A stretch of DNA of 64,000 bases from Paludibacteraceae bacterium. GTDB lineage: Bacteria > Bacteroidota > Bacteroidia > Bacteroidales > Paludibacteraceae. Positions within the stretch are counted from its first letter, which is position 1. Each line of letters starts with the position of its first letter. This document shows positions 33,943 through 43,889 of this stretch, piece by piece. The notes beneath the pieces are model-generated. The model saw only the letters and a list, made by a program, of their open reading frames with translations, did no database searches and was not told the DNA's origin. The position numbers were made by a program, and so were the translations under genes. Where the stretch lies: assembly GCA_024693065.1 (NCBI GenBank), contig JAILLP010000033.1:1-64000 (forward strand), read 5' to 3'.

Positions 33943-36048
33943 TTATTGTTTGAGAGCCCTCAGTTGTTTTAGTAGCTCCTCTGTGGTTTGTTCTTTCCCG
34001 TCCACTTCAATGGGTAGCCGGAGTGCGCAGCCTGCTTTCCATTCGGAACATCCGTAGGCGGTTCGTCCCTTGACGATGGTCCCTTTCCCGCAGAGTGGGC
34101 AGGTCATGCCGACGATTGTGGCGGGTAGGGGAGCGGCTTGTTGTGGCTGTGGTTGAGGTTGTGCCTGTTTCGCTTCCGTGGCGGGTTGAGGCTCACCCGT
34201 ATTCTCCTTCTTTGGCGCTTTGGCGCGTGGCTTTGGCGTTTTTTTCTTCTCCTCTTCCGCTTTTTTCTCTTCGATGGTGATGGTGCGTTGGGTGTCGTAT
34301 TTCACGCTTTGCACGATCTCCGTCACCATGGTCTTCAGCTCCGTCATGAAGGTGGCGCTGTCGTAGGTGCTCTTCTCGATCATGCGTAGGCGCTTCTCCC
34401 ACTGACCGGTCAGTTCGGCGGATTTCAGCAACTCCTGTTGGATGGTGTTGATGAGGTCGATGCCTGTTTGCGTCGCATATATGTTCTTCTTCTCCTTGCG
34501 CATGTAGTTGCGCTTGAAGAGGGTCTCGATGATGTTGGCGCGGGTGGAAGGCCGACCGATACCGTTCTCCTTCAGCAGGTCGCGCAGTTCGCCGTCCTCC
34601 ATCTGCTTGCCTGCCGTCTCCATGGCGCGGAGCAGGGTGGCTTCCGTGTAAGGTTTCGGGGCGGTGGTCCATTTCTCCGCCAGATCTGGGGTATGCGGAC
34701 CATGCTCCCCTTTCGTGAAGGCGGGCAGTGTTTTCTCCTCGTCGTTGGCTTCTTCGCTCTTTTCCTTGTCGTAGACCATGCGCCAGCCTGGCGAGAGGAT
34801 CTGTTTGCCGTTCGCCTTAAACTCGATCTTCTCCACCTCTCCCATGACGGCTGTGGTGGAGATTTGGCAGTCGGGGTAGAAGTTGGCGATGAAACGTTTC
34901 GCCACGAGGTCGTACACCTTCCATTCGTCGGCCGTGAGGTTCGTCGGGTTGACGCCTGTCGGGATGATGGCGTGGTGGTCGGTCACCTTGCTATTGTCGA
35001 ACACCCGTTTGGTCTTCGGTATCTTATTCGCCAGGACGCTTTGCGTGAGCGCCTCATACTTTGTCATGCCCCGCATGATGTTCGGGATCTTAGGGTATAT
35101 GTCGTCGCTCAGGTAGGTGTTGTCCACACGAGGGTAGGTGGTGACCTTTTTCTCGTAGAGCGATTGGATCAGCTTGAGCGTCTCCTCGGCCGAGAAGGCG
35201 TATTTCTTGTTGCACTCCACTTGGAGCGAGGTGAGGTCGAACAGCCGTGGAGCGAATTCCACACCCTTCTTGGTGGTCACGTCGGTGACAGTGAACTCGC
35301 TGTTTTGTACCTCCTGCAGGAATTTCCTTCCCTCCTCTTCGGTGGTGAATTTACCCTTTGTGGCGGCGAAGGTGGTGTCACGGTAGACGGTCTTCAGCTC
35401 CCAATACTGCTCCGGCTTGAAGTTGGCGATCTCCAGGTGTCTTTTCACGACCAAGGCGAGGGTAGGCGTTTGCACCCTTCCGATGGAGAGCACCTGCTTG
35501 TTGCCACCGTACTTCATGGTGTAGAGGCGTGTGGCGTTCATGCCTAGGAGCCAATCGCCTATGGCGCGCATGGCCCCGGCTTCGTATAGTTTGTCGTAGT
35601 CCGATTGCGGGTGGAGGTTGTTGAAGCCCTCCTTGAGCGCTTCTTCTGTAAGGGAGGAGGTCCAGAGCCGTTTGACGGGGCATTTGCATCCCGCCATCTG
35701 CATCACCCAACGTTGGATGAGCTCGCCCTCTTGCCCGGCATCCCCGCAGTTGATGATCTCCTCCGCGTTCTTGATGAGGCTTTCGATGATGTGGAATTGC
35801 TTGATGGAGCCCTCGTCGTTGATGAGTTTGATGCCGAACTTCTGGGGAATCATCGGCAGGCTGTAGATGTCCCACCGTTTCCATGCCGGGTTGTATTCGT
35901 GGGGTTCCTTCAGGGTGCAGAGATGTCCGAATACCCAGGTGACCTGGTATCCGTTCCCTTCGATGTAGCCGTCCCGGCGGGTGGTAGCCCCCAAAACGGC
36001 CGCTATATCCCTTGCTACGCTAGGTTTCTCCGCAATGCAAACCTTCAT
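33943..36048 (-). CDS. topB: DNA topoisomerase III (type IA)
   Basis: 701 residues. TOPRIM domain with CIAEKPSVA at the start and the acidic CGDAGQEGE motif near residue 103. Catalytic Tyr305 lies in TTYPRVDNTYLS. The IA core includes GRVQTPTLALV and the ENGIGRPSTRA motif. A charged linker rich in Lys, Pro and Gln (about 600-645) leads to a C-terminal zinc-ribbon, TCPLCGKGTIV...CSEWKAGC. It relaxes and decatenates DNA. TopB copies occur both in chromosomes and in conjugative elements of this phylum; nothing else here suggests an element. Its ATG overlaps the stop of the upstream lipoprotein gene (ATGA). Confidence 0.95.
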   Translation of the reverse strand: MKVCIAEKPSVARDIAAVLGATTRRDGYIEGNGYQVTWVFGHLCTLKEPHEYNPAWKRWDIYSLPMIPQKFGIKLINDEGSIKQFHIIESLIKNAEEIINCGDAGQEGELIQRWVMQMAGCKCPVKRLWTSSLTEEALKEGFNNLHPQSDYDKLYEAGAMRAIGDWLLGMNATRLYTMKYGGNKQVLSIGRVQTPTLALVVKRHLEIANFKPEQYWELKTVYRDTTFAATKGKFTTEEEGRKFLQEVQNSEFTVTDVTTKKGVEFAPRLFDLTSLQVECNKKYAFSAEETLKLIQSLYEKKVTTYPRVDNTYLSDDIYPKIPNIMRGMTKYEALTQSVLANKIPKTKRVFDNSKVTDHHAIIPTGVNPTNLTADEWKVYDLVAKRFIANFYPDCQISTTAVMGEVEKIEFKANGKQILSPGWRMVYDKEKSEEANDEEKTLPAFTKGEHGPHTPDLAEKWTTAPKPYTEATLLRAMETAGKQMEDGELRDLLKENGIGRPSTRANIIETLFKRNYMRKEKKNIYATQTGIDLINTIQQELLKSAELTGQWEKRLRMIEKSTYDSATFMTELKTMVTEIVQSVKYDTQRTITIEEKKAEEEKKKTPKPRAKAPKKENTGEPQPATEAKQAQPQPQPQQAAPLPATIVGMTCPLCGKGTIVKGRTAYGCSEWKAGCALRLPIEVDGKEQTTEELLKQLRALKQ

Positions 36049-36551
36049 TTCTTCACCTTTTCGTAGAACATGGTAGTTTGGTTCGTTTTACTTCTTGACG
36101 CTCCGCTGTAGATCAGGTCCAGGAGTTTCAGCTTGTTGTTAGCCAACTCGAGTTTGTATTTTTTTGGGAAAGTGATGCTTGCGAGCCTTTCGTCGTTCGC
36201 GATGTATCTGTATTCGATGGCGGATGTGTCCGTCATCTCCTTGCCACCCATTTGGATGGGCGAGAAGCAGATACTGTCTCCCACTATGCTGTAATTCCCA
36301 ATGGTGGAGATAATCTCGGCATCCTCAACGATGTAATCCTCCCGATACGTTGAATCCTCGTTGATGAAGAGGGTCGTGCTCTTGGCGGATTCGATGCCGC
36401 TATTGATGAGCTCTGCCGGTATGCCGGTCGTGTCCGCTATGGTGAGGTCATAACATTTCCACTCTCCGAAGAGGGAAGAATCGGTGCAGGATCCCAGCAT
36501 CATGGTCGCCGCGATCCCCATCGAAATAAGCACCCGAGAAAATCTTTTCAT
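36045..36551 (-). CDS. Lipocalin-like small lipoprotein
   Basis: 168 residues with lipobox LGSC at Cys22. The mature part begins FGEWKCYDL and consists of beta strands such as TTLFINEDSTYREDY, IGNYSIVGDSICFSP and KLELANNKLKLLDL. This GxW start and strand order is that of lipocalin-like Bacteroidetes lipoproteins that score calycin-type domains. Role unknown. First gene of a two-gene operon; it overlaps topB by four bases, an odd pairing of an envelope lipoprotein with a DNA enzyme. Confidence 0.78.
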   Translation of the reverse strand: MKRFSRVLISMGIAATMMLGSCTDSSLFGEWKCYDLTIADTTGIPAELINSGIESAKSTTLFINEDSTYREDYIVEDAEIISTIGNYSIVGDSICFSPIQMGGKEMTDTSAIEYRYIANDERLASITFPKKYKLELANNKLKLLDLIYSGASRSKTNQTTMFYEKVKK

Positions 36552-36579
36552 TTTTGTTCCTCCTTGTTTAATTATACCA

Positions 36580-36610
36580 CAAAGGTAACGAATGGAGTTT
36601 AAATGGACAA
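36580..36610 (-). promoter_or_regulatory. Promoter of the lipoprotein-topB operon
   Basis: Complement reads TACCTTTG (36580-36587), 20 bases, then TTG (36608-36610), 29 bases before the ATG. Confidence 0.8.
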
Positions 36611-36626
36611 GATTAGATGTGCTATA

Positions 36627-39176
36627 TCATGCTTGTTGATCCTCCACTTTTTCCTCGGTTTCGTCCTGGAAGAGTACGTTCTTCAGTTTTTGGTACAGGA
36701 ATGACAGCGTCAGCAGAAGGAGTCCGAGCAGGACGAACGTGATGATTTTGCCCAATGAAGGCATGGACCACAAATCCACGGCGATCAATTTGCCAAGCAC
36801 TAATCCAAAGGTGCATAGGCTGATGATACGCATGATCTTCATGTGCAGTTTCATGCCAAGGCACATCTGGATGAAGCCAATCACGCCCATGGTGATCGAG
36901 AAGACGATGGAGAAGTTACCGCAACCCATTTGCGTGGCGATGAGGTATACCATTGTGACAATCTGAGTCATGGCCAGAATGTTGAGGTAGATGGTGAATG
37001 ACTTATCCGATGGTTTGCGTTTGTAGAAATCCTTGGCGACCAGATATAGGCAAAGGGCTCCCACAATGCCGTTTATCAGCAAAAAGACGAATGGCAAGGA
37101 ATCTGTTGGTAATTCCGCGAAACTTATGCTCAGCGGGAACGACAGGACTGGCAAGCCCATCATGGCCACGTAGCAACCCGCATGCTTCTCGTAGGAGAAC
37201 CTGTGCCTGAAACAGAAGCATATCAGCAGGATCATGGCCGATGTGAATAGCCCGATCGAAGCTGCGCTCAAAGCGCTTGATTCGATTGAAACCGACAGCT
37301 CGACGCAGGTGGATATGTATGCCGTCAGAACCGCTGAGATGTAGAGGAACGGATTGAATAATTTGTAATTCAACAGCTGCGATTGGGTGGATATATCCTT
37401 GTACTTCTCCATCAACAGGGCCATTGCGAGGTAGGCGATCGATGTGAATATGTTGGACACGAAGTATTGGTTCGCAAAGAGCCTAGTCGGTATCGAGTGG
37501 TAGTCTGTATCCATGATGCATAGGACGAAGCAGATGATTGTTACCAGCAACAATCCCAATGCGCCGAACTCGTAGGAACGTGCCTTTGAATGTGTGAAAA
37601 GCCAGTATGACAGCACCATTTCCGCCGCCCATGTTAGGAACACGACCTTCCCGTCGAATTGTATCGGCACGAACAACGTGATGAATATGATGATTAACGC
37701 AAGCGTGAATTCCTTCAGGAATTTGTGTCCGGCCTTGCGCATCCAAATGTGTATTCCCAGGTTGACCAATGCGGTGAAGATGCAGAGTAGTGCGCTAGGA
37801 TGGATGGCCCAGTCGTATAGCTGGTCTGCGTCCATTTGGGAAAGCAAAAATTGGCCTAGCGAGAAGTAGGTGATATTGTTGGATAGGATGGTTGACGTCA
37901 GTGCCGTGTTCATCTTCCCTGATTCTTGTCCTCTCAGTATCTGGAAAATAGGGAGCTGGAATACAAGATAGAAGATGGAGAAGAAGAGAACCATCGTCGT
38001 CTCGTGTCCGGATACATTTGCGATGAGGAGAATCGAGATGATTGTCGTCGCACCAAAGGATATGATAGGTAACTCGCTCCACTTCTTGTACATGGAAAGG
38101 GCGAACATGCCAATGTTCAACACTAAAATGTAGGTGAGCAGACCTGCCACATTCCCGTCACTACCTCTGACGATGAAAGGTGCCAAAAAGCCTCCTATCA
38201 GGGCGATGATGGCCAACTCACGCCGGTCGTATAGAATCGAAAGCGTGACCATGAGTAGCATGGTGACCAAGAGGATCGTGAATGCGACTGGCTGGGTGTA
38301 AAGTCCGTAATAATGGTAGGCGATCACGTCCGTCAGGAAGAAGACCGCGAAGCATCCACCCACGAGCAGGGAGCTGAACGTGCGGTATTTTTCCCGTAGT
38401 TTGTGCCCTATGGCGAACAAACCCGCACCGATGCCGAACCCTAAGACTGTCCGCATGGTCTCGTTGATCCAGTTCTTGTCTATCGCATATTTCACGAAGA
38501 ATCCGATGCCTATGACGAATATCAGTATGCCAATCTTTCCGAAGAGGTTCTCTCCGATGAATTGCTCGTAGTTCGTTTTCTTCTCCTTGCCCTCCTTCTT
38601 CTGGGTTGCGGCTGATATAGGCTTGCCCAAATCGAACGGTTTGTTCTTTGTAATGCTTGATTGAGGGGAGACTGACGCTTTCGCGATGGGTTGCTCCGTC
38701 TTGATGTTCCCTTCGACGGTCTGTTGGGTCTGGCCAGGGACAGTATCCTTCGGCGTTCCCGTCTGTACGGAGATAGGCTCAGCCTTTGGCTCGGGACTTG
38801 TCTGCTTGATTCCCTCCGGAGCTTTCACTTCTTCATTCTGAGGAATGGTTCTTTCTACAGTGTTGATTTTTTCAACCGTTTCGGCTTTTGGCGTTGGCTC
38901 AACTGTTTCCGTCCTCTTGATTGGCTCAACTCTTTCTGTGACAGGAGTCATTTGTGTAGTCTGTCTCTCTTTGACGTTGACCTCTGTCCGGTTGATTCCT
39001 GCAGGTGGGGTTCCCGCTTTTAGCTGAGCCACCATTTCTCCCAGTTTTTTGATCATCCTGCGGTTTTCTTCTTCCACTTCCATGAGCCGTTGGAATCGAA
39101 TGGTGAACCCGGCTAGCTTGGATTGTATGACCACTGTCGCTATTATGATCGCAATAATAATTAGGAATGTTTCCAT
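36627..39176 (-). CDS. DUF2339-type polytopic membrane protein, copy 1
   Basis: 849 residues. One N-terminal membrane segment (residues 4-24), a short coiled stretch (FQRLMEVEEENRRMIKKLGE), a variable Thr/Glu/Pro-rich linker (about 55-195), then a conserved FIGENLFGKIGILIFVIGIG and about 20 further membrane helices to the end. This is the architecture of DUF2339 membrane proteins, whose function is unknown. It is a paralog of the protein at 41340-43889, almost the same in the N-terminal helix, the region after the linker and the last 100 residues, and more divergent in the middle helices. A -7-like TATATTTG (complement of 39294-39301) lies upstream without a clear -33. Confidence 0.85.
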   Translation of the reverse strand: METFLIIIAIIIATVVIQSKLAGFTIRFQRLMEVEEENRRMIKKLGEMVAQLKAGTPPAGINRTEVNVKERQTTQMTPVTERVEPIKRTETVEPTPKAETVEKINTVERTIPQNEEVKAPEGIKQTSPEPKAEPISVQTGTPKDTVPGQTQQTVEGNIKTEQPIAKASVSPQSSITKNKPFDLGKPISAATQKKEGKEKKTNYEQFIGENLFGKIGILIFVIGIGFFVKYAIDKNWINETMRTVLGFGIGAGLFAIGHKLREKYRTFSSLLVGGCFAVFFLTDVIAYHYYGLYTQPVAFTILLVTMLLMVTLSILYDRRELAIIALIGGFLAPFIVRGSDGNVAGLLTYILVLNIGMFALSMYKKWSELPIISFGATTIISILLIANVSGHETTMVLFFSIFYLVFQLPIFQILRGQESGKMNTALTSTILSNNITYFSLGQFLLSQMDADQLYDWAIHPSALLCIFTALVNLGIHIWMRKAGHKFLKEFTLALIIIFITLFVPIQFDGKVVFLTWAAEMVLSYWLFTHSKARSYEFGALGLLLVTIICFVLCIMDTDYHSIPTRLFANQYFVSNIFTSIAYLAMALLMEKYKDISTQSQLLNYKLFNPFLYISAVLTAYISTCVELSVSIESSALSAASIGLFTSAMILLICFCFRHRFSYEKHAGCYVAMMGLPVLSFPLSISFAELPTDSLPFVFLLINGIVGALCLYLVAKDFYKRKPSDKSFTIYLNILAMTQIVTMVYLIATQMGCGNFSIVFSITMGVIGFIQMCLGMKLHMKIMRIISLCTFGLVLGKLIAVDLWSMPSLGKIITFVLLGLLLLTLSFLYQKLKNVLFQDETEEKVEDQQA

Positions 39177-39656
39177 AATGTAATTTATTTGTTATGGCTT
39201 CCCCAGGAAAGCGGTGTGGAATCGTTGCTCGTCACTACCCGCATATTTAGGCTTGCCTAGTTATTTTTCTATTTTCTGTGTGTTAAATAATAACAAATAT
39301 AGCAATTTATTTCATCAATAACGATTCCTCTCCGAATATTTTAGGGGAAGGTGTATCTCCCTGAAAGTGGAGAATCCGCGAAAAATGGAGAGAAAGTTAG
39401 CTCTTTTTAGATTCATCCGAGAGGATTAGTTCTTAATAACTTGAAAGAATTACTTGCCACTTTTTGTTACTTTCTTCTTTAAAAAAATGTTGTATGTCAA
39501 GTTATTATGTGTTATTATGTCTATAAAATAGTGTTAAAGTTAATATAAAATGTGTATGTAGGTGATTATAATAAAAAAACACGCTTGCAAATAGTTGTTA
39601 ATCAATTCGCAAGAGAATAAAATACACTATATCTAATGATAATTTTAAAATAAACC
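39177..39656. other. AT-rich intergenic region
   Basis: Nearly 500 bases of strongly AT-rich DNA between the divergent DUF2339 and C10 protease genes. Apart from a -7-like element for the minus-strand gene at 39294-39301, I see no gene, RNA or clear repeat. Confidence 0.6.
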
Positions 39657-39687
39657 TTTGAAAAGAAATAATAACTCTATATATTTG
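39657..39687 (+). promoter_or_regulatory. Promoter of the C10 protease gene
   Basis: TTTG at 39657-39660, exactly 19 bases, then TATATTTG at 39680-39687. This is a full consensus match with a leader of about 85 bases. Confidence 0.85.
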
Positions 39688-39778
39688 TATTGTTAATCTT
39701 TGCTAAAAAATATTTCAAACAATTGCTTATTTGTTTGTTTGGAATTGTTTATTTATTATAATTTAAAACTTTAATTTT

Positions 39779-41167
39779 ATGTTATCAAAAAAGAGTCAGC
39801 TTTACTTGCGTAGAATGCCTTTTTTCCTCGGAATTATGGCTATGACGCAGTTCGCATCTTGCGAGAAGGATGATGCGATGGATGGATTGAACGGTGATCA
39901 ATCCCAAGAGAAAAAAGAACAACCATTGAATTACAGGGCGTTGTTTTCCACTCACCATACGATTGGGGTGGAAGAGGCGAAGGAGATTGCTCTCGATGCA
40001 TCTTCACTGTTTGATGGAGGAACCAGTGGTCTTAAAGTTGGTAAGGTCCGTGAGATTGGAGAAATCCGCGTGCTGCAATCAGAGGAGACTACCCTTCGTT
40101 CCGGTTCAGGGAAGGAAGTGGTGATTCCTGACACATTGGCTTATCTGTTTAATTTTGCGGACAGCACGGGTTATGCGATTATCTGTGCGGACGATCGTGT
40201 AGGATGTCCTGTGCTGGCGTTTGTGAGCGATGGAACATTAGGTGAAATGGTGGATAATCCTGGACAAGCGATCGTCTTGGCGAACATGGAAGACTATTTG
40301 ATCAACTCGATTCGTGAATTTGAGGAGACGAAGGATTCTTTGCGCCAGGTGGCTGAGACCAGATTTGGAGGTGACACTGTTGCATTGAGAAGTGCGGCGG
40401 CTGCTCCAGTTTATTCATTCACTACTACGGAAAGTGTCTCTCCTCTTATCAGTACGAGGTGGAATCAGAGCCCAAGCCCTTATAACGATTATATGCCTGT
40501 ATGCTCTTCCACGGGACAAAAGATGTATGCGGGTTGTACAATCACTGCGGCTGCACAAGTGATGGCGTATTATCAGTACCCTGCCGCTATCGACGGTTGG
40601 GCATTCAATTGGCCTGGCATGAAGTCTAACCCGGACGGTGCCTCCGTAACGAACTCCTACGACAGAAGCTCCATCGGCGCTTTGATGTATTTTATCGGAC
40701 AGCATGTGGGTGCGGATTACTCTTGCTCTGGAACTGGTGCGTCGCCTGACAAGGTGTTGACTTGGCTGAGAAATTCGTACGGTTATCAGACAGCAACATT
40801 TGATTACTCTTGGGGTAATGTGAAGGCATACTTGGATGCGAGGTTCCCTCTTATGATGAAGGGCTTTAACAAAAGAATCAGAAAGAAATTTTTGGGAATC
40901 ACGTATAGCACGACTTATGATGAGGGTCATACTTGGGTGATTGATGGTTATGTGACCACAACGGTGAACAACTATTCTGCCACTGTAGTCAATGGTACTA
41001 TAACTGGTTACACTTACCTCTCCTCTGACTACTACAACAGCTACCTGCATATCAACTGGGGTTGGGGTGGTGATTCTGACCAATACTATGCGGCTGGATG
41101 TTTCGCCCCTGTTAACCAGAACTACAATTTCTACTACAACCAAAAGGTCTACGTGGCAGTGCATTAA
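39779..41167 (+). CDS. C10-family cysteine protease, lipoprotein precursor
   Basis: 462 residues. Lipobox FASC with Cys28. Residues 50-205 form a Spi-like inhibitory propeptide (EEAKEIALDASSLF, then GYAIICADDRVGCPVLAFV). The mature C10 domain begins near 210 and holds the catalytic Cys253 in MYAGCTITAAAQVMAYYQYP, His384 in DEGHTWVIDGY and the structural INWGWGG. This fits streptopain/PrtT/interpain-type peptidases, activated by removing the propeptide. No T9SS sorting domain is visible, so it is presumably lipid-anchored. It lies between two DUF2339 paralogs on the other strand and has its own promoter and terminator. Confidence 0.92.
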   Translation: MLSKKSQLYLRRMPFFLGIMAMTQFASCEKDDAMDGLNGDQSQEKKEQPLNYRALFSTHHTIGVEEAKEIALDASSLFDGGTSGLKVGKVREIGEIRVLQSEETTLRSGSGKEVVIPDTLAYLFNFADSTGYAIICADDRVGCPVLAFVSDGTLGEMVDNPGQAIVLANMEDYLINSIREFEETKDSLRQVAETRFGGDTVALRSAAAAPVYSFTTTESVSPLISTRWNQSPSPYNDYMPVCSSTGQKMYAGCTITAAAQVMAYYQYPAAIDGWAFNWPGMKSNPDGASVTNSYDRSSIGALMYFIGQHVGADYSCSGTGASPDKVLTWLRNSYGYQTATFDYSWGNVKAYLDARFPLMMKGFNKRIRKKFLGITYSTTYDEGHTWVIDGYVTTTVNNYSATVVNGTITGYTYLSSDYYNSYLHINWGWGGDSDQYYAAGCFAPVNQNYNFYYNQKVYVAVH

Positions 41168-41194
41168 TTGTAGCGATACTCTAATGTCCTAAAT

Positions 41195-41256
41195 AAATAT
41201 CACATTGCGTAATCGGCTTATCTTCCGATAATTTGCGCAATGTGATATTTTATTTT
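41195..41256 (+). terminator. Strong terminator between convergent genes
   Basis: A perfect 15-bp stem (41195-41209 with 41236-41250) around an inner small stem (TCGG/CCGA), followed by TATTTTTAT. It ends the protease transcript and may also stop the opposing DUF2339 transcript. Confidence 0.85.
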
Positions 41257-41339
41257 TATATTGAATAATCCTATATCGCCTGTTTTAAGATCATCAATAT
41301 GTCGTGAAGTGTTCTTCTGTTTGGGGGTCGCACCCGGAT

Positions 41340-43889
41340 CTATGCCTTTGTTCCCTCCTTCTCTTCCTCTTTCTCGTCCTGGAAGAGCACGCTCTTCAAC
41401 TTCTGGTACAGGAATGACAGTATCAGCAGGAGAAGTCCGAGCAGGACGAACGTGACGATCTTACCTAACGAAGGCATGGACCATAGATCCACGGCGATCA
41501 GTTTGCCAAGCACTAGCCCGAAGGTACATAGACTGATGATTCGCATGATTTTCATGTGCAGTTTCATGCCTAGGCACATCTGGATGAAGCCAATCACGCC
41601 CATGGTGATCGAGAAGACGATGGAGAAGTTGCCGCAGCCCATTTGTGTGGCGATGAGGTATGCCATCGTGACGATCTGTACCGTGGCCAGCAGGTTGAGA
41701 TAGATGGTGAATGACTTATCCGATGGTTTGGTCCTGTAAAAACACCTGGCGACCCAATAGAGGCAAAGGGCTCCCGCCACACCGTTTGTCACCGATAAGA
41801 TGAATGGAAGATTCTCCGTAGGTATCTTCACAAAACTTACGCTCAGCGGGAACGCCATGACAGCCAAACTCATCATGGCCAGATAGCATCCCGCGTGCTT
41901 CTCGTAGGTGAACCTCTTCCTGAAACAGATACACAACAGCAACATCATGCCTGATGTGAGCAGTCCGATCGACGCCGCACTCAATGCGCGTGATTCGATT
42001 GAAACCGATAGCTCGATGAAGGTGGTTATGTAGGCCGTCAGGGCTGATGCGATGTAGAACAACGGATTGAATATGTCGTAAATCAACACTTTGGATTGGG
42101 AGGCTCTCTCCTTGTACTTCTCCATCAGCAGTGCCGTAGCGAGGTAGGCGAGCGATGTGAATATGTTGGATATGAAGTATTGGTTCGTGAATAGTTTATT
42201 CGGCCCCATGTGGTAGTCCGAATCCATGGCGCATATGACAAAGCATACGATCGTCACCAAGAAAAGGGTAAGTGCGCCGAACTCGTAGGTGCGGATTTTC
42301 GAACGGATGTGAAGCCAATATAGTAGCACCATTTCCACCGCCCATATTAGGAAGACGAGCTTCCCGTCGAATTGTATCGGCACGAACAGTGTGATGAATG
42401 TGATGGACAACGCCAGTGTGAATTCCTTCAGGAAGTCATGGTTGACCTTCCTCATCCATAGGTGGATCCCTATGTTGACCAGAGCGGTGAAGAGGCAGAG
42501 TAATGCGCTAGGCTGGATCACCCAATCGTATATGTAGCTCGCGTCCATCTGATAAAGCAGGATCTGGCCTAACGTGAAGTAGACGATGTTGTTGGATAGG
42601 ATGGCGGAGATCAACACCGTACTCATCTTCTCTGTGCTTTGGAGTTTCAGTATCTGGAAAATCGGCAGCAGGAATATGATGTAGAAGAGGGTGAAGAAGA
42701 GAAGCATTGTCGACTCATGCTCGGATACGTTCGCGACGAGTAGAATCGATATGGTCGTCGTCGCCACAAAGGAAAGGATCGGCAACTCGCTCCATTTTTT
42801 GTACATGGAGAGTGCGAACATGCCGATGTTCAATACTAAAATGTAGGTTAGCAGGCTCGCCACTTTTTCACCGCCTCCGCTGACGATGAATGGTGCCAGA
42901 AATCCTCCTATCAGGGCTATGATGGCCAATTCACGCCGGTCGTATAGGATCGAAAGCGTGACCATAAGCAAAGTGGAGACCACGAGGATGGTGAATGCGA
43001 TCGGTTGGCTATAGAGTCCGTAGTAGTGGTAAGCGATTGCGTCCGTTATGAAGAAGACAGCGAAGCAACCACCCACGAGCAGGGAACTGAACGTGCGGTA
43101 TTTCTCCCGTAGTTTGTGTCCGATGGCGAACAATCCCGCACCGATGCCGAATCCTAAGACCGTTCGCATGGTTTCGTTGATCCAGTTCTTGTCTATCGCG
43201 TATTTCACGAAGAAGCCGATGCCTATGACGAATATCAGTATACCAATCTTTCCGAAGAGGTTCTCTCCGATGAATTGCTCGTAGTTCGTCTTCTTCTCCT
43301 TGCCATTCTTTTGCTGGGTAGCGGCTGATGATATAGGTTCGCCCAAATCGAACGGTTTGTTCTTTGTGATGCTTGATTGAGGGGAGACTGTCGCTTTGGC
43401 GATGGGTTGCTCCGTCTTGCTGTTCTCTCCGATAGGTTGTTGAGGCGTGGGTGCGGGTTCCTTCGGCGCTTCCGTCTGTATGGTGATAGGCTCGGCCTTT
43501 GGCTCCGGGCTCGTCTGCTTGATCTCCTCCGTTGGCTTCACCTCTACGTTTTGCGGGATGTTTTTTTCTACAGCGTTGATCTTTTCGACCGTTTCGGTTT
43601 TCGGTGTTGATTCAACTGTTTCCGTCTTTCTGACGGGCTCGACCCTTTCTGTGACAGGGGACGTCTGGGTCATCGGTTTCTCCTTGACGGTGCTCTCTGT
43701 GCGGTTGGTTCCTACAGGTGCGGTTCCCGCTTTTAGCTGAGCCACCATTTCGCTCAGTTTTTTGATCATCCTGCGGTTTTCTTCTTCCGTTTCCATAAGT
43801 CGTTGGAATCGAATGGTGAAACCAGCCAGTTTGGATTGGATGACTACTGCCGCTATTATTATCGCGACTATAATTAAGAATGTCTCCAT
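41340..43889 (-). CDS. DUF2339-type polytopic membrane protein, copy 2
   Basis: 849 residues, the same length and layout as the protein at 36627-39176. N-terminal helix, coiled stretch, Thr/Glu/Pro linker with TVEKINAVEKN-type segments, the conserved IGENLFGKIG start of the membrane domain, about 20 helices, and an acidic tail (KEEEKEGTKA). Middle helices differ more from copy 1 than the ends do. A -7-like TACCTTTG (complement of 44008-44015) lies upstream without a convincing -33. Function unknown; a membrane sensor or transporter is conceivable but not shown. Confidence 0.85.
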   Translation of the reverse strand: METFLIIVAIIIAAVVIQSKLAGFTIRFQRLMETEEENRRMIKKLSEMVAQLKAGTAPVGTNRTESTVKEKPMTQTSPVTERVEPVRKTETVESTPKTETVEKINAVEKNIPQNVEVKPTEEIKQTSPEPKAEPITIQTEAPKEPAPTPQQPIGENSKTEQPIAKATVSPQSSITKNKPFDLGEPISSAATQQKNGKEKKTNYEQFIGENLFGKIGILIFVIGIGFFVKYAIDKNWINETMRTVLGFGIGAGLFAIGHKLREKYRTFSSLLVGGCFAVFFITDAIAYHYYGLYSQPIAFTILVVSTLLMVTLSILYDRRELAIIALIGGFLAPFIVSGGGEKVASLLTYILVLNIGMFALSMYKKWSELPILSFVATTTISILLVANVSEHESTMLLFFTLFYIIFLLPIFQILKLQSTEKMSTVLISAILSNNIVYFTLGQILLYQMDASYIYDWVIQPSALLCLFTALVNIGIHLWMRKVNHDFLKEFTLALSITFITLFVPIQFDGKLVFLIWAVEMVLLYWLHIRSKIRTYEFGALTLFLVTIVCFVICAMDSDYHMGPNKLFTNQYFISNIFTSLAYLATALLMEKYKERASQSKVLIYDIFNPLFYIASALTAYITTFIELSVSIESRALSAASIGLLTSGMMLLLCICFRKRFTYEKHAGCYLAMMSLAVMAFPLSVSFVKIPTENLPFILSVTNGVAGALCLYWVARCFYRTKPSDKSFTIYLNLLATVQIVTMAYLIATQMGCGNFSIVFSITMGVIGFIQMCLGMKLHMKIMRIISLCTFGLVLGKLIAVDLWSMPSLGKIVTFVLLGLLLLILSFLYQKLKSVLFQDEKEEEKEGTKA

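Noticed and set aside
33943-36048. topB as evidence of an integrated conjugative element
   Set aside because: No relaxase, Tra proteins, integrase or attachment repeats are present; the TraO-like barrel at 15807 has no conjugation neighbours.
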